Origin: Echinococcus granulosus
Lineage: Eukaryota; Platyhelminthes; Cestoda; Cyclophyllidea; Taeniidae
Length of the DNA: 64,000 nt
Assembly: GCF_000524195.1 (NCBI RefSeq)
Contig: NW_020170397.1
Location: 751,305-815,304, forward strand
Direction of reading: 5' to 3'
Shown here: positions 11,958 to 23,905 of the stretch, in pieces
How the letters are laid out: the number at the start of each line of letters is the position of its first letter
Position numbering within the stretch: position 1 is the stretch's first letter
The notes under the pieces: model-generated
Told to the model about the DNA's origin: nothing
The model's input: the letters and a program-made list of their open reading frames with translations, nothing else
Databases searched by the model: none
Translations under genes and position numbers: made by a program

Positions 11958-13995
11958 CAAGAGCAATGGAGGGTAGTTTGAGTTGATGTTGACGAATAAC
12001 TCGTCAAACAAATAATAATAAAGCGCGCTTTCAGTGCTCAAGTTGTCCCTGAATGCTTTAGAAAGCCTATAGGTTTCGAGCCAGCTCCTTCGGCAAACGT
12101 GCAAGGAAGTTGGAGGAGCATTAGCGAGCTTGGTATGAGCAAATTTCCATGCCACCATCATGGCGACCGGGTTGCAAGGGAGCGAAAAGGTTGATCGAAT
12201 TTCACATAAAACTACAATTAATATCATTCTATCGTAAAATAAAAAAGTTTTATTGCTATTTAGCTGGCAGCATAATACTCAACTGCAGCTGTGAGCTTGA
12301 CAATGTGCATACCGGTAAAGAGGAATTTTGATGGAATACGAAAGTTATGCTAAAAGTTAACGACCTATAAGAGTGGTATTTCTTTTATAAGCTCGGTAAA
12401 TTAGAAGATGTGGTCAAACATCTCCTAGTAGAAAATAAGTGCATATTTTGACATGAATCTCCATCTCGGACCGTTTGGGATAACTGGAAATAAATACTGC
12501 TGGAACATTAGTCATGTAGACAATGTAGCGGCCACCAGGTCGCATAATTTCAAGGCATCTTTTCAGATTATTCTTTGGTGAAACCTTGTGCTTAATAACA
12601 ATTGTTTATCTTAACTTTACAACATTCACACTGTTTAACATTAGATGAGCTAAATAAAGTGTTGTTGCAATTGATTCAATAATCTGTTTTTTATTCTAGG
12701 TAATGTGGGACCGGGGTTATATCCTTTGCTAAACCAAAGATTCTATTTCAGGAACTATTTCTACTTTTCCACACACGTCGAGTTCGATGGAAACGTTTAG
12801 GAGTAATGTATATGCCATATCCTCTGCTGTCAGATTGTTTAGGAATTACTTTTGTGTTTAATCACGCCTTAGCAACAAGGAAATCACTCTAAAACTCTAG
12901 AAGTAGTATTTTACTGCCCACTTAAATCTTGTTGGATTTGGTTGTATTTCAAAAACACAATAACATGAGTCAATGAAAACTCCGAAATTGAACAATCATG
13001 CTCTGGAAGCCATCGTAGCTGAAAAGCAAATGTTAAAATAATTTTGAAATATTCAATTTTTTATACTAACCGGTTGTATCAAGGACTCAGCCTATTGGAG
13101 AATAGTCTCCTTGCGCCTATGCACCCCTTCCGCAGCCCTCCCCTCCTCGCCACGCTTACCATTGGCTAACCATCACCCTCCCGACATCCTATTGGCTAAC
13201 GAGCGTTGCTGGTGCCGCATTTGGTCAAAGCCTGGCCAAAGTACGGCATTCATTTGTCAAAGTTGCGTTTTCCACCCCTGTAGGTTTTTTTCTTGATTCA
13301 TGGCAGTAAAATTTTTAAATAATTTAGTTCCAGCGTCAATGTTTTGCAAAGTGACTATCGAAAGGATATTTATTTTGGTTGTTTTGGTGCAGGTTCCATT
13401 CATATGTTGATATGTGAATTCAATATCCTGTGTAGCTAAAGGTGTAAGGAAATAATTAGTCAAGCATCTAAAAATCAAGAGTAAAGCGATTTGAAAGGTT
13501 ACGAATGCCAATTATTCAAACAGACTGCATTAATTATCACCAAATGGCCCCAAATGTTGGTCTCGATACGTATAAGAAGGCTCATCTTATTAGGAATCTC
13601 AAAAACCACTTTTTATAGAATCTGATATATCAGCTTTGTGGGCAACATAGTTTTCCCCCGGTGTACGATGTTTAACTACGTTGAAAATAGTAACCACTTC
13701 ATTTACATCACAGTGAGCCAACGACATGGAATCACAGATTTCCAGTAGTTCTATAGTTCTCTGGGAAAAAATGAACCACGTTAAATCCCTTCTGTCCATT
13801 TTTAGTTTACTTAGGCATAAGGATTGATCAAATACATTAGCTTAACTGGTAAACAAATACCTAAAGAACCTAAAATGAACAATATTGGCATTAGCATTGG
13901 CATCGAATATTTAAGCTTGCTCTACAGGCTACATTTACAACCGCTCACACCAAAAATACCTCATGATTATAATCATAATAAAATTGTTAGGCCTA
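11958..13995. other. Spacer upstream of SKOR
   Basis: This AT-rich spacer has no recognised gene or repeat. The promoter and any 5' untranslated exon of the SKOR gene should lie in its 3' part, but no core-promoter motif stands out. A direct repeat of the word ATTGGCTAAC occurs near 13,160 and 13,190. Confidence 0.4.
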
Positions 13996-15706
13996 ATGAA
14001 GGATTCATCAGAAAAGGAGAAGGCCCTACCACACTCAATTCACGCCCTGTTGCAACCAAAAGGCATGGAGGAGCCGGCCCTCTCCACTTTTTATCTCTTT
14101 GGCGAGCCGTTAGTGTGCCTCTTGCTAAACGGAGAAGAGCGCCTCTGTCTGGCGCAGATCTCCTCACGCCTGCTCCGCGGCTATTCCTACAACGAGATTC
14201 ACAATCGGCGCGTGGCGCTTGGCATCACCTGTGTGCAATGCAGCCCGCGCCAACTGGAGCTGCTGCGCCGTGTGGGCGCGATGCCTCTGAGCTCTCGGCG
14301 CTGCGGCACCATTACGAAGCGCGAGGCACAACGTCTCGTGGAGTCCTTCCTTCAGCACCTGCCCGCACCACCCCGCCTGCCGGAGAACTTCGCCTTTGAG
14401 GTGGTACACCACTGTGGCTGGGGTTGCTCTGGCCTCTTTGTACCCACACGCTACAACAGCTCGCGCGCCAAGTGTGTCCAGTGCGCCCTCTGCCATGTGA
14501 GCTCACTCCTGTCCATTAGGTTGCAATTTGCCTAACCTTTGCGTCAAAATGATTGAGAAGGCTAGCTTGAGGAACGGTTACTATAAGTACTGGTTTGACA
14601 GAGTGTTAAACCATTAACAATGTGTACCAGAGGCTGATATTATGAGCACCTAAAACAAGGCGGCAGAGTTGACTAAGTTAAGGGTAGTAGGATTTTCGTT
14701 TTTGTTAGTTTAAAAAGTAGGCATCGTTACCAAAATATTTGTTGAAACCAACTCACAGTTCTTACCACTGATGACGATAACACCACATTCCTTTATCTTT
14801 CCTTCTCTGTATCGCGCTGAACAGTGCATGTTAAATATTCCCCATAAAGGTAGAGACCAAGTATTCTTACAATAGCTCAAATGAACACTGTAAGTATTAG
14901 ATTTACTGAGGGTTTTACATAACTAATTCTTTGGGAGGTTTATTTCAGGCCGTCATATTATTTTTACCCAAAACCCATGCAACAAGGTGAAATAATCGTG
15001 CTCGCTTTCCTTACACATTCCCACCCCCTAGGTATTCTTTTCACCCAATAAATTCATCTTCCACTGTCACAATGCGGCTGAAACTGGTGTACAGCAGCAA
15101 GTCGTCAATTACCGCCACCCAGACGCGGCAAACTTTAACGCCTGGAGACGTCACCTTCTTCTGGCTGATCCCAATCCTCCAGATAGTCTGCTCTTTGCGT
15201 GGGAGGACATCAAGGCCATGTTCAACGGTGGCAACCGTTCAAAGAAAGCCTCCCTCCCCTCACTTCCCTCTGCCACCTGCACTACCAACTCTACCATCAC
15301 CACCACCGTTGAGGCTGTGGAGGAGGACCCTAATGAGGCCAAGACATCCACGGCAGCCTATGCGCCTCCGAAGCGCCCCACGCTGCTCGGTGCTACTCCA
15401 TTGCTCCCCACTGACGTCCTCATGATGAAGCCACAAGCTGTCCTCTCTTCTCTGGTGAGCCAGCACACCTTGCAGATACCGAACTATTTGTGGCTGGGCG
15501 GTGTGACCTCAGGTGAGTCGATGCAATCGCAGTGTGGTGGTAGCAGCTACGGTGTTGGCAATGGGGACGTTTGTGGTAACGTTGGTGCCGGTGACAGTCT
15601 CTCTGCGTGGACCGCCCACCTAAGGGATTATTTTGAAAAGGTGACTCAGGGCATCTTCATCCCGCCTCCGCCTCCACCCCCACCATCACCTTCAAGTGCG
15701 AATTAA
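13996..15706 (+). CDS. SKOR: SKI-family transcriptional corepressor (SKOR/Fussel/CORL type)
   Basis: Two phase-0 exons (13996-14496, 15032-15706) encode about 391 residues. Residues ~35-105 form the Ski/Sno/Dac homology domain, with ERLCLAQI, YNEIHNRRVALGITCVQC and SSRRCGTITKREA. The Smad4-binding (SAND-like) zinc region follows, with NFAFEV, RYNSSRAKC and, across the intron, FSPNKFIFHCH...PDAANFNAWRRHL...FAWEDIKAMFNGG. These blocks match SKOR1/2 much better than SKI or SnoN. SKOR proteins are nuclear corepressors of BMP/TGF-beta-Smad and LBX1 signalling, mainly neuronal in other animals. The C-terminal half is short and disordered, ending in a proline run. The long linker and C-terminal coiled coil of vertebrate SKOR are absent. 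The start is the first ATG before the conserved block (MKDSSEK). An in-frame upstream codon at 13,963 exists, and a 5' exon is possible. Confidence 0.9.
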
Positions 15707-15733
15707 CTATCCACGTCAGGTGGTGTGTGGCCA

Positions 15734-15739
15734 AATAAA
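15734..15739 (+). promoter_or_regulatory. Polyadenylation signal of SKOR
   Basis: A canonical AATAAA hexamer lies 28 bases after the SKOR stop codon and is followed by T-rich sequence. This implies a very short 3' untranslated region. Confidence 0.55.
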
Positions 15740-16874
15740 GCCGTTATTATATCGCTTGCTTTATATGTAATGGACAGAATTTCCAGGCGCACTATGCAAT
15801 CTCCTATAGGAGTTCAATCTGGGCAAACCATTGGACTTATTGGGACTGCGATTTATCAAAAGTGATCGTTTCTGTGATTCGGAAATCCACCCAGGAGAAA
15901 TGACCCACTTTTATTGTTGATTATAACAACTTGCAAAATAGCTGGAAAATATTTATTAATGAATAAGGCCTGCGAGTTAGACCTCAGTTTGGTCGCTTCT
16001 CGTGGAGGACGTATAATTCATGGCCAAAGTAAGAGCTATTCTATCTGAAGTGTTAAGGTATCTCATTAATTACTAAGAGTACAGTTGTGTCAGGTGTCTG
16101 AGAATGGTATTTTCATTCGGTATACAGAAGATGACAATGAATGTTACGCATGCATCCACGCAAGTTTAGCAAAGATTTGGTTGACAACCTTTGCTTGGAA
16201 CTACTTCTTCCTTCGACACGTCTTCTCTCACGATTAGAAATGCTTTCCCAGGGGTCTTTTTCCTCATGCTGATCGCATCGTACTACTACTTAGGGGCAAC
16301 TCATCCGCGTCTCAACCACGGTAATCCGAAATTGTTCTCTCAGTGTACAAAAAGGGCGAGTCCTGCTGAAGCACGTAGGGCCTGCTCTATGCGACTAAAT
16401 CTACTTGAAGCTTGAAAAGCTATGGAATTCCAATCATTTAGCTGGTTTAAAACACTCTTTACCAATATGCATTTATTTTTCATCGGTTATGGTCTTGGCG
16501 TGCAGGAATGACTCCACGTATCTTGCTGTGACAGGCCACGGGACATGTCATTTGCCGTTTTCACAGGGAGAGCATTCCCAACAGAGCGTGAAGATTCCTT
16601 TCCTCTGACACCTAAGAAGGTTAGAGTTCTATAATCATTCTGTTGGGTTGTCGAGAGGTGATGACAAAGGTCTTATGGAACCGGTCAATTTTTGTGGCTT
16701 TGTGCTTACGATTGTTTTGGAAATTAAATTCAACACAATTAATTTATCGGTGGAAATTTGTGCTTAAGGTTATTTTTGGAAAATAAACATTACTTAATTC
16801 TGCATTTCTGCAGAAATCGGTTTACGCACAAGTAGCGACCCGAGTCAATCCTGAAGGCGGGAGATGACACAAAG
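15740..16874. other. Spacer, nothing recognised
   Basis: Short open frames around 16,190-16,610 show no domain and no splice-consistent extension. No RNA gene or repeat copy is visible. Confidence 0.4.
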
Positions 16875-17090
16875 TAGTACTTTAATTGTTTGTTTAACTC
16901 GGACTTTTGGTATTAGTAACAGGTCACGTAGGGTCTGCGACAGTGTACTTTTGTTGGGCGACCTGGCCTCCGGGCAATGCCAATAGTCTTACAGCGCTTC
17001 TGTATGTCAACAATGCACATTCTGCCCCAGTGTTGCCTTCTTTCGTTTTCAGGGTAGTTTCGGGGACCTACTGTTATCTCCCGCAGGCCA
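16875..17090 (+). mobile_element. TRIM-like solo LTR, decayed
   Basis: The stretch follows the LTR consensus in order: TTGTTTGTTTAACTC near the 5' end, the core GGCCTCCGGGCAATGCCAATAG at ~16,965-16,986, TGCACATTCTGCCCCAG, then TTTCAGGGTAGTTTCGGGG near the 3' end. Its final CTACTG replaces the usual CTACA. No internal region follows, so this is probably a solo LTR. Limits are approximate. Confidence 0.6.
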
Positions 17091-19250
17091 TGCCGCCAGT
17101 AAAATACACCCTGGCGGAGTCCTACCCACTCGCGAAGCACTCCACATAAGCAAATACCTACTTGTTTTATTGTCAAAATTGGGTGTTTAATTAATATAAA
17201 TCTTGATGATAAACTCCACCCGTAGCAATCATTTTATTCTTTTCTTTTGCTTCAACCAGGGAATACCCTTTGTTAAGCTGTATTAAAGTAATGAAAAGGT
17301 GCGGTAAATTACGGGTATCGGGGTTGGGCAGAGACCGCGAATCCTATTCACTAACGTGTTGCCCCAACTTTTGGTTTGATCAACCTCCTCCAACTGTTTA
17401 ATCAAAGCGGTAAGCGAGGTTAGGATGGTTTGATTAAGAAATTAAAATATTCCATTAACTTAATTAAATATGGAAATTATGGCCTTTGGCGCTCCCCACC
17501 TACTCCTATTTCATTCGTCTAGGCTCTAGGTGTTGTCCTTTTACCTAAAATAGGACTCATTGAAAATAATGCACCACATTAAAACCTTTCAGCTGTTATC
17601 CGTGAAATGCATATTTTTCCCCCCTCCAAAAGGTGTCCTTGTTATGTATTTAATGCATGCCATGCCAGTCCGGAGTTGGAATTGCATGAATAATTCTCAA
17701 AATTAATCTGTCAGGGACTTCTGCTATAGTTAAACTTCAATGGTTAGTCACCACTTCGTTCTCATAGTTTCCGAGCTCATTACTACTCACTACAAGAAGT
17801 ATTAGTAGAATGGCCGATTTTAACTAGCGGCTGCGGGTACTAAGTATTTTCCAATCTGGCTGAGGAGAGGTGATCTTTAACATTATTAGTGGCCATTTAA
17901 CACCCAACCAGTCCAAGGGGTCGAGCAGGCGCCTTCCGATTTTCGTTTTTTGGCCACATGCCGTTTCAAAAAGGTAAATTCATATTGCATGAGAGTTTTG
18001 CCTTTGTGTAGCTGAATTAGAAAAACATTAGCAATTAAGAAGGTTTATTATCACCAAAGTAAATCGAGGCAGAGCAATGAGGATCAGTTCGCAGCCCCTT
18101 AATTTTCCTCGTTGGATAGCCGATTCATTGCACTAAGATGTTTACCAGGCCCAGGACTGAGAAAATTACTCAGATGGGGACTTATACAATTCTTTAAGAC
18201 GGATGACTGAACTATTCAATTGTCAATGCCAAAATCCACCTTTTGTCGCTTTACGAGCTGCGATTTTTCAAGTCACTTTCATGAAGTGGACTGCATTAAC
18301 TACTTCATTCTTCAAAACGAAAATTCGAGGAATCCAGGGGGCACACAAAAGGAAAAGACCTCGAGATTACGCGACTGATCACTTTCGACTATCCAAGAGA
18401 CCAAATATTCAGACTGAATGGAACCAAATACACCAAAAGAGGTACGCAGTACAAAAAAGCCATCAGGAATATTACAGTTAAAACTATATTGAAGGTGTCA
18501 AATTAGAATCTACTACCAGAATTTATTGAAGGAGACTGAAGTTGTAACAACCTTTTATTATAGGAAACGAAATATTGCCACAATATTTTTCACAACGAAA
18601 CAGTATCACTTGCAGTCCATTTAATTTTATCCCTAGTTGGGTATGTGTCAACGGGAAGACCCGCAGGCCACATCACTATGGAGGCAGATTGATAATGCGC
18701 ATGCTCGTGAATAGGTAAATTAATTTTATTCTGGGGCAAAGGGCTGCAAATCACAATAAACACTTCTACAGCTAAAAAAACCCACATGGAATGAAAATTC
18801 CTCACCAGGTAGTTTAAAACGCATTCAAGGTTGCCAAGACTAATAAGCAAAGCTGGGTCATGTTGGAAAGAGTAGAGAGTCACTGAATTGCTTTAAAGAA
18901 AAAATAAGTTGCGGAACGGTGTAACACCTGCTCGTTTGTTTGCAGCTTTTCGATGGCAAGTGAGTAGATTGGACTGACAGGTGCCGCCGATTCTCAAGGG
19001 AGGAAAAAACTTCCACAGAACCTTGGTTTGTTGCAAATTCTACATAACTACAACGCATCCCAGTTAAGAGGACTGGAACTAAGGAGGGAAAGGTAAAACT
19101 GTAATGCTGCTCCACTAAGTAGCCCTTTGAGGCCATAAGCTCTCAGTTAACGCCAACTTCGTGAATGAGCGGAAGTGGTCGACCCCAAAAGGTGAATTCA
19201 TACTAGGACTCCCTACTAGCTTTGATGAACTATGCACTTTCCTCCACACT
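17091..19250. other. Spacer, nothing recognised
   Basis: AT-rich DNA. An open frame at 18,203-18,481 (92 codons, Lys/Arg/Gln-rich at its end) has no recognisable domain and no flanking exon support, so it is not called. No repeat copy was seen until 19,251. Confidence 0.4.
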
Positions 19251-19396
19251 GTAAAACATTGGTTGCTTTTTAACCTTTCGCTTTGGTTTCGCGGGCACAT
19301 AGGGCTCCTCTCCTATATTTCTGGTTGACAGCAATGCATATTTTGCTCAGGCATCATGCCTTCTTTCACCTTCAAGAAGGTCTTGGGGCTCTGCAA
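19251..19396 (+). mobile_element. TRIM-like LTR fragment
   Basis: It starts TGTAAAACATTGGTTG, the same start as the solo LTR at 58,492. It continues through GACAGCAATGCATATT and ends with CACCTTCAAGAAGGTCTTGGGGC before the sequence diverges. The middle core block is partly lost. It is a decayed solo LTR about 550 bp upstream of the NUP153 start. Confidence 0.5.
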
Positions 19397-19948
19397 AACT
19401 ATCTGAATAAAAGATTTCCTACTCAAATTAATCTTCTTATTCCAAAGCATAAAGTCCGAGGTAGAGGAGGGGAATTTTGAGTAATTACACTACCGTGAGT
19501 CGAATTTAAGTCAATTTTATGCAGCTCTACGTGCAACCAACATGATCTTGTCTATCAAAAGCATAACCAAATGTTGCAAAAATAATATCCGCAATGGAAT
19601 GGATACAAGTTCACTTATGAGAAGAAAATGCACGGAAATTCGAATCTCATAAAACTTAGCAGAACTGGAAATCATAACAACAATTTTAATTTACTCTTAA
19701 CAAGATTGCAGGAAAAATACCTAAAGAATGTTATTCCGATTTTATACTGTTCAATAACTGATAAAACATAGTCACTGTATAAACAAGCTACCCACTGGGT
19801 TGGTTTTAATTGAATTAAGCCTGGGCTATAGGTGGTTGTGAACCATATCCTCGTCGTTTTCCAACTTCATATTAGGACGTTTTGACATGTTTTGTTTAAA
19901 ATTGCGCTTCTCTGAGCAGTGCGCTTGTTGCATAGTGAGTGTCTGAAA

Positions 19949-22900
19949 ATGAGTGGTCGTGGTCCTCATGGGTTTCCTAACCCTCAAAATGGAAGGTTTA
20001 TTCGTCGCAGAAAGGTGTATTTCTGTTCGTCTCAAATAATTTTCTGCTTTTATGCAATAATTATTTCTTTTTGGTTTTAGTCCTTGCTGTATCGGATTAC
20101 TGACACCATTACGTCCTTCCTTCCTTCTCTCTTTGAATCAAAAGAGGAGGTGAGTTTTGTCTCTTAATGAAACCTTCGATTTAGACCTCTTCAGAAGGTA
20201 ATGATAGTGGAGTTCAGTATGAGGAACATTCGGCAAAGAGACCTCGAACTTCTGCAATCCCAGAAATATCTGTGCATCCAAGCTCATCTCGCTTGCCAAG
20301 TCAGCTCTCCATCAGTCGTTTAGAGGGTGTACAGATTCCGACAGCACCCTCATCGATGCCTATAGACGTGGACGTTGATCTAGATGCGGCTGACGATAGG
20401 TCGGAATACAGTACTGGAAGCAGAGCCTCGGTATCTACCAGCGGTGTGTCGTCGCTTCTCCCTCGAAGTTATCGGGACGATCGGGCTGTAGTAAAACCGT
20501 CACATAGGGATTACAAATCTGAGTATAGTGGGCAAGGAAACAGCTCAAACAGAAATAAGGGCATTATTGGACTATGGACTGATCTCGAGGGGTCCGACCA
20601 ATCGCCCCTAAGCATGACACACTCAGCCCCTAAAAGAATGCGTACGGAAACTACTCGCAGCTCAGTATCTGACGCTTTCTCGTCGCCGTTTTACCGCGGT
20701 AAAGTCTCGTATGGAGGGGCCTCAAGTTTGCGCTGTACACCCCAGTCGCGTGATGTGTTTGAGGTTAGTTGGGTGCATAGTAGACTTTTCCATTTTTAAC
20801 AATACTTATCAATGTGTTAATGTTAGGTTTCGCGTTACATGCCAGTTACTTCTCATTTTAGCATGTTGCTCCTCTTCGTTATATAATGGAAAATAATGAA
20901 GACGGAAAATCTACAACCATGCCTTCATCTTCCAATGCGATACTTAGCGCCACCGCTCAGCGTATTCTCCAGAGTCTGGAAAGGCATAATTCCACACTAT
21001 CATCTGGTAGTAAGATTCCGCTACCCGCACCGATTCCTTTTTCCCCACTTTCAACGGTAAATTAGCATTCCTTTAACTCTGATTCCCGCTTTTCTAGCCA
21101 TTGAAGAAAAGTACTACTCGTTACCCTTCTTATATGGCCACCTACAATCGTTATAAGGAACTTAAACGACAGTTTGCAGCTCAATCATCAATCCCATCGG
21201 CTCCGCCACAGTTTTCCATCATTCCTGACCGCATCGGAGAGCATGACAATGAAGACGTTGCTCATCGCAAAAGCGATACTACTGCCATGGCAAAATCACC
21301 AATATTCGAAGTTTCTTCTGGATCATCACAGGCTTTAAAATCTACCTCTTTTAAGTCACATGATGTCGTAGTTGTATCCGAGAAGTCACAGCAAACAGTA
21401 ATCAGTCCTTTCAGTGGCAGTCTTGCGAGCTCTAACACGGTGCATGAAGGTGCCGACAAAGTTGTTTCGCAGATACCTAGCACTGTTCTTGATGTCTGCA
21501 CTCCGGTAAAAGTGTCAACAGAAACAGAGTTCTCATCCCCTAATCGAACAAGATTTATTTTTTCGAATCCAATTGCTCTGAAACCCCCCACGCGACCTCC
21601 TGCCACCCTTTCAGATGCATCTGAATTTGCTTTTAGCTACCCTAAATCTCAATTTAAAAGGCCGGCTCCGGTAGAAAATTCGTCTTTTCTCCCAACTCTA
21701 ATGTCATGTCGGCAGCCAGCGATGTCTGGTCACCCATGTCCATCAAAGAAAGGTATTATATGAATATCCGTAATTGCAATTTAGCCAAACTCAGAATCTA
21801 AAAGCGTTCCTCTAATTAAGATTGTAAATATCCACATAGCCCTTACTTTATATTTACCATGCTTCTACTACCGGTCTTGCTTTTCTAGCCTCAATATCAT
21901 CTGGTCTGGATTTATGGCGTTGTGAAAGTTGTCTGATGGAGAATTCAGGCAGTGATGGCGTATGCAAGTCTTGCCGTCTACCGACGTCTGTTCCGAGTTT
22001 CTCGAAATCTAATTCTCTGACCAAGACCTCAGATAAACCTGCTTTTTTGGGTAATCTTCCATCTAACGGTTGGGAGTGCCCTACGTGTATGGTCAAGAAC
22101 AAAGTGGGAGTATCCGAGTGTGTTTTCTGTCGCACACCGAACTCTTCGGGCATGGCAACTACCGATGCCTCGAAGGATAAGGGCGCTAGTGTGCCAGTGT
22201 TTAACTTCGGTCCTCCCAAATCAGTCTCGTCTACTGAATCTGTTTCAGTTGTATCAGCGAGAGACCAAGAACCAATTCCCGGTTTTGGGTTAAAATTCGG
22301 CACTTCCGTCACATCAAGTTCCAATCCACCCAAAGCTGCCAAGCCTACGATTCAGTCTTCCTTGATTTCCAGCGAAGGATGGAATTGCCCTACTTGCCTC
22401 GTTAAAAACGATAATAGTCTTGAAGAATGTCCCTGCTGCAAAACTACAAAACCTAAGTCAAGCGATTCCTCTGCCTCGAGAGCAGTCGATTGTGCTCCCA
22501 TTCCTGGCTTTAACTTTAGCAATCCTGTCGGTAATAACGTGGCACCTACCACAGTTAGTTTTCGTTTTGGAAATGATTCTGACAAAACGGCTACTACTAA
22601 TTTCAAATTTGGTGACTTCGCAGTTCGAAAAAGCGAAATCGGGATTAAGTTTGACAAAACAGAGAAGAATAAGTGGGAATGTCCGACTTGCATGGTCAAG
22701 AACAGTGACGACATTGCTTCTTGTCCTTGTTGCCAAACGAAGAGGCCTACATTCTTGCCGAAACCCGCATCTAGCATTCCAAATGAAAGTGGTGACAAAT
22801 GGGTTTGTCCTACTTGTTTGGTAAAGAATGATGCTTTCGTTGATCTCTGTCCGTGCTGTCAGACTAAAAAGCCTTTGAAATCCAGCTCTGCCTCTGGGGA

Positions 22901-23905
22901 CGGTGAGTGGAGTTGTGTTTCGTGTTTAGCAAAAAATTGTGCTTCTGTGTCGAAATGTGTTCGTTGTCAAGCTAAGAAGCCCGAACTGAATTCTTTTATC
23001 AATTCTCCCAAAACACCTGCAGGTAGTATTTTTGGTTCTCCTGCTCAGTATGCTGGCTCCCCCCCAGTGGTTATGTCGACACTGAGGCAGTCTTCAAATT
23101 TGGACTCTCGAAATTCGAATACAAGTTCCGGTCCCAGCTTTCCTACAGTCACCGTGGGCGTCTCATCCTTCTCTTTTTCAAAACCTGCTGACACCTCTAA
23201 CACTTCAGCTAAGGGTTTTGAACTACCTGCCACGCCCTCAATACCTTCGAAATTGCGGAACGGCGGCTTCAACTTTTGTTCCCCGGCTACAGCGTCCGGA
23301 TTTGATTTCAGCGCCAAAAAAGAAAACTTGACTCCCATGGTGAGTGCGACTCCGGGTAATTTCTCGTCGGTTTCGTTCAATTTTGGAGCATCAACTGTTG
23401 CCGCACCTGGATTCAAGTTTGGCGAACCGAAACTGTCATCAGGTGGTAGCTCTGGTGACGCTGTACATACAAGCGTGTCAACGCCTGCTATGACAAGGTA
23501 AGGATAATGTAACCTGACATCACTTTTATTGGGGTTTGTTACTAGTTTATATTGCTACTCGTGCTATCTGCTTTGCAAATTTGGTTCAATTTCATTTTCA
23601 GTTTCTTGTTGGTTAAATATGCGAGGGGTTAAGAAATCAATTGTGGTCTTAAGCCGTACCGTTAAAATAATGTTCTTTAATTGTTACCATGTATTCTGTC
23701 AGCTCGATATTTTTATGTCTTGCTATTAGATGCATGCTCAAACTGTTGAATTTGTGTTCTAATAGCTAATTTACTGAACTAGTATTGAATGTCCAAATAC
23801 ACCTATGCTATTCTCTAATCGTGTCAATCTTTCAGCGCTCCTCAAGAGACAGGGCTAAATGGACGTCCGATTCGCCGGGCAGTTCGAAGGCAAAATAGGG
23901 AATGA
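19949..23905 (+). CDS. NUP153: Nuclear pore protein NUP153 with six zinc fingers
   Basis: Seven exons close in frame from ATG to TGA (1080 residues): 19949-20014, 20081-20149, 20185-20763, 20862-21056, 21098-21752, 21889-23497 and 23836-23905. Introns 2 and 4 are only 35 and 41 bp. Residues ~23-40 (YRITDTITSFLPSL) resemble the membrane-binding amphipathic helix of NUP153. Six RanBP2-type zinc fingers (W-x-C-x2-C-x10-C-x2-C) start at about residues 531, 583, 686, 783, 825 and 861; human NUP153 has four. They are interspersed with and followed by sparse FG repeats (FNFG, FKFG, FRFG). The C-terminus is strongly basic (GRPIRRAVRRQNRE). The protein sits in the nuclear basket, and family fingers bind Ran while FG segments bind importins. 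The combination is diagnostic; NUP358 would carry Ran-binding and E3 domains, which are absent. Confidence 0.93.

Noticed and set aside
13824..14399. 191-codon plus-strand frame overlapping SKOR exon 1
   Set aside because: It is an alternative-frame shadow of the SKOR exon, whose own frame carries the conserved Ski-family domain.
18203..18481. 92-codon basic frame
   Set aside because: It has no family resemblance, sits isolated in AT-rich spacer, and has no supporting exons.
22352..22798. Minus-strand 148-codon frame inside NUP153 (and similar ones at 21,262-21,606, 21,854-22,342 and 23,045-23,416)
   Set aside because: These are antisense shadows of the long NUP153 coding exons, with no domains of their own.
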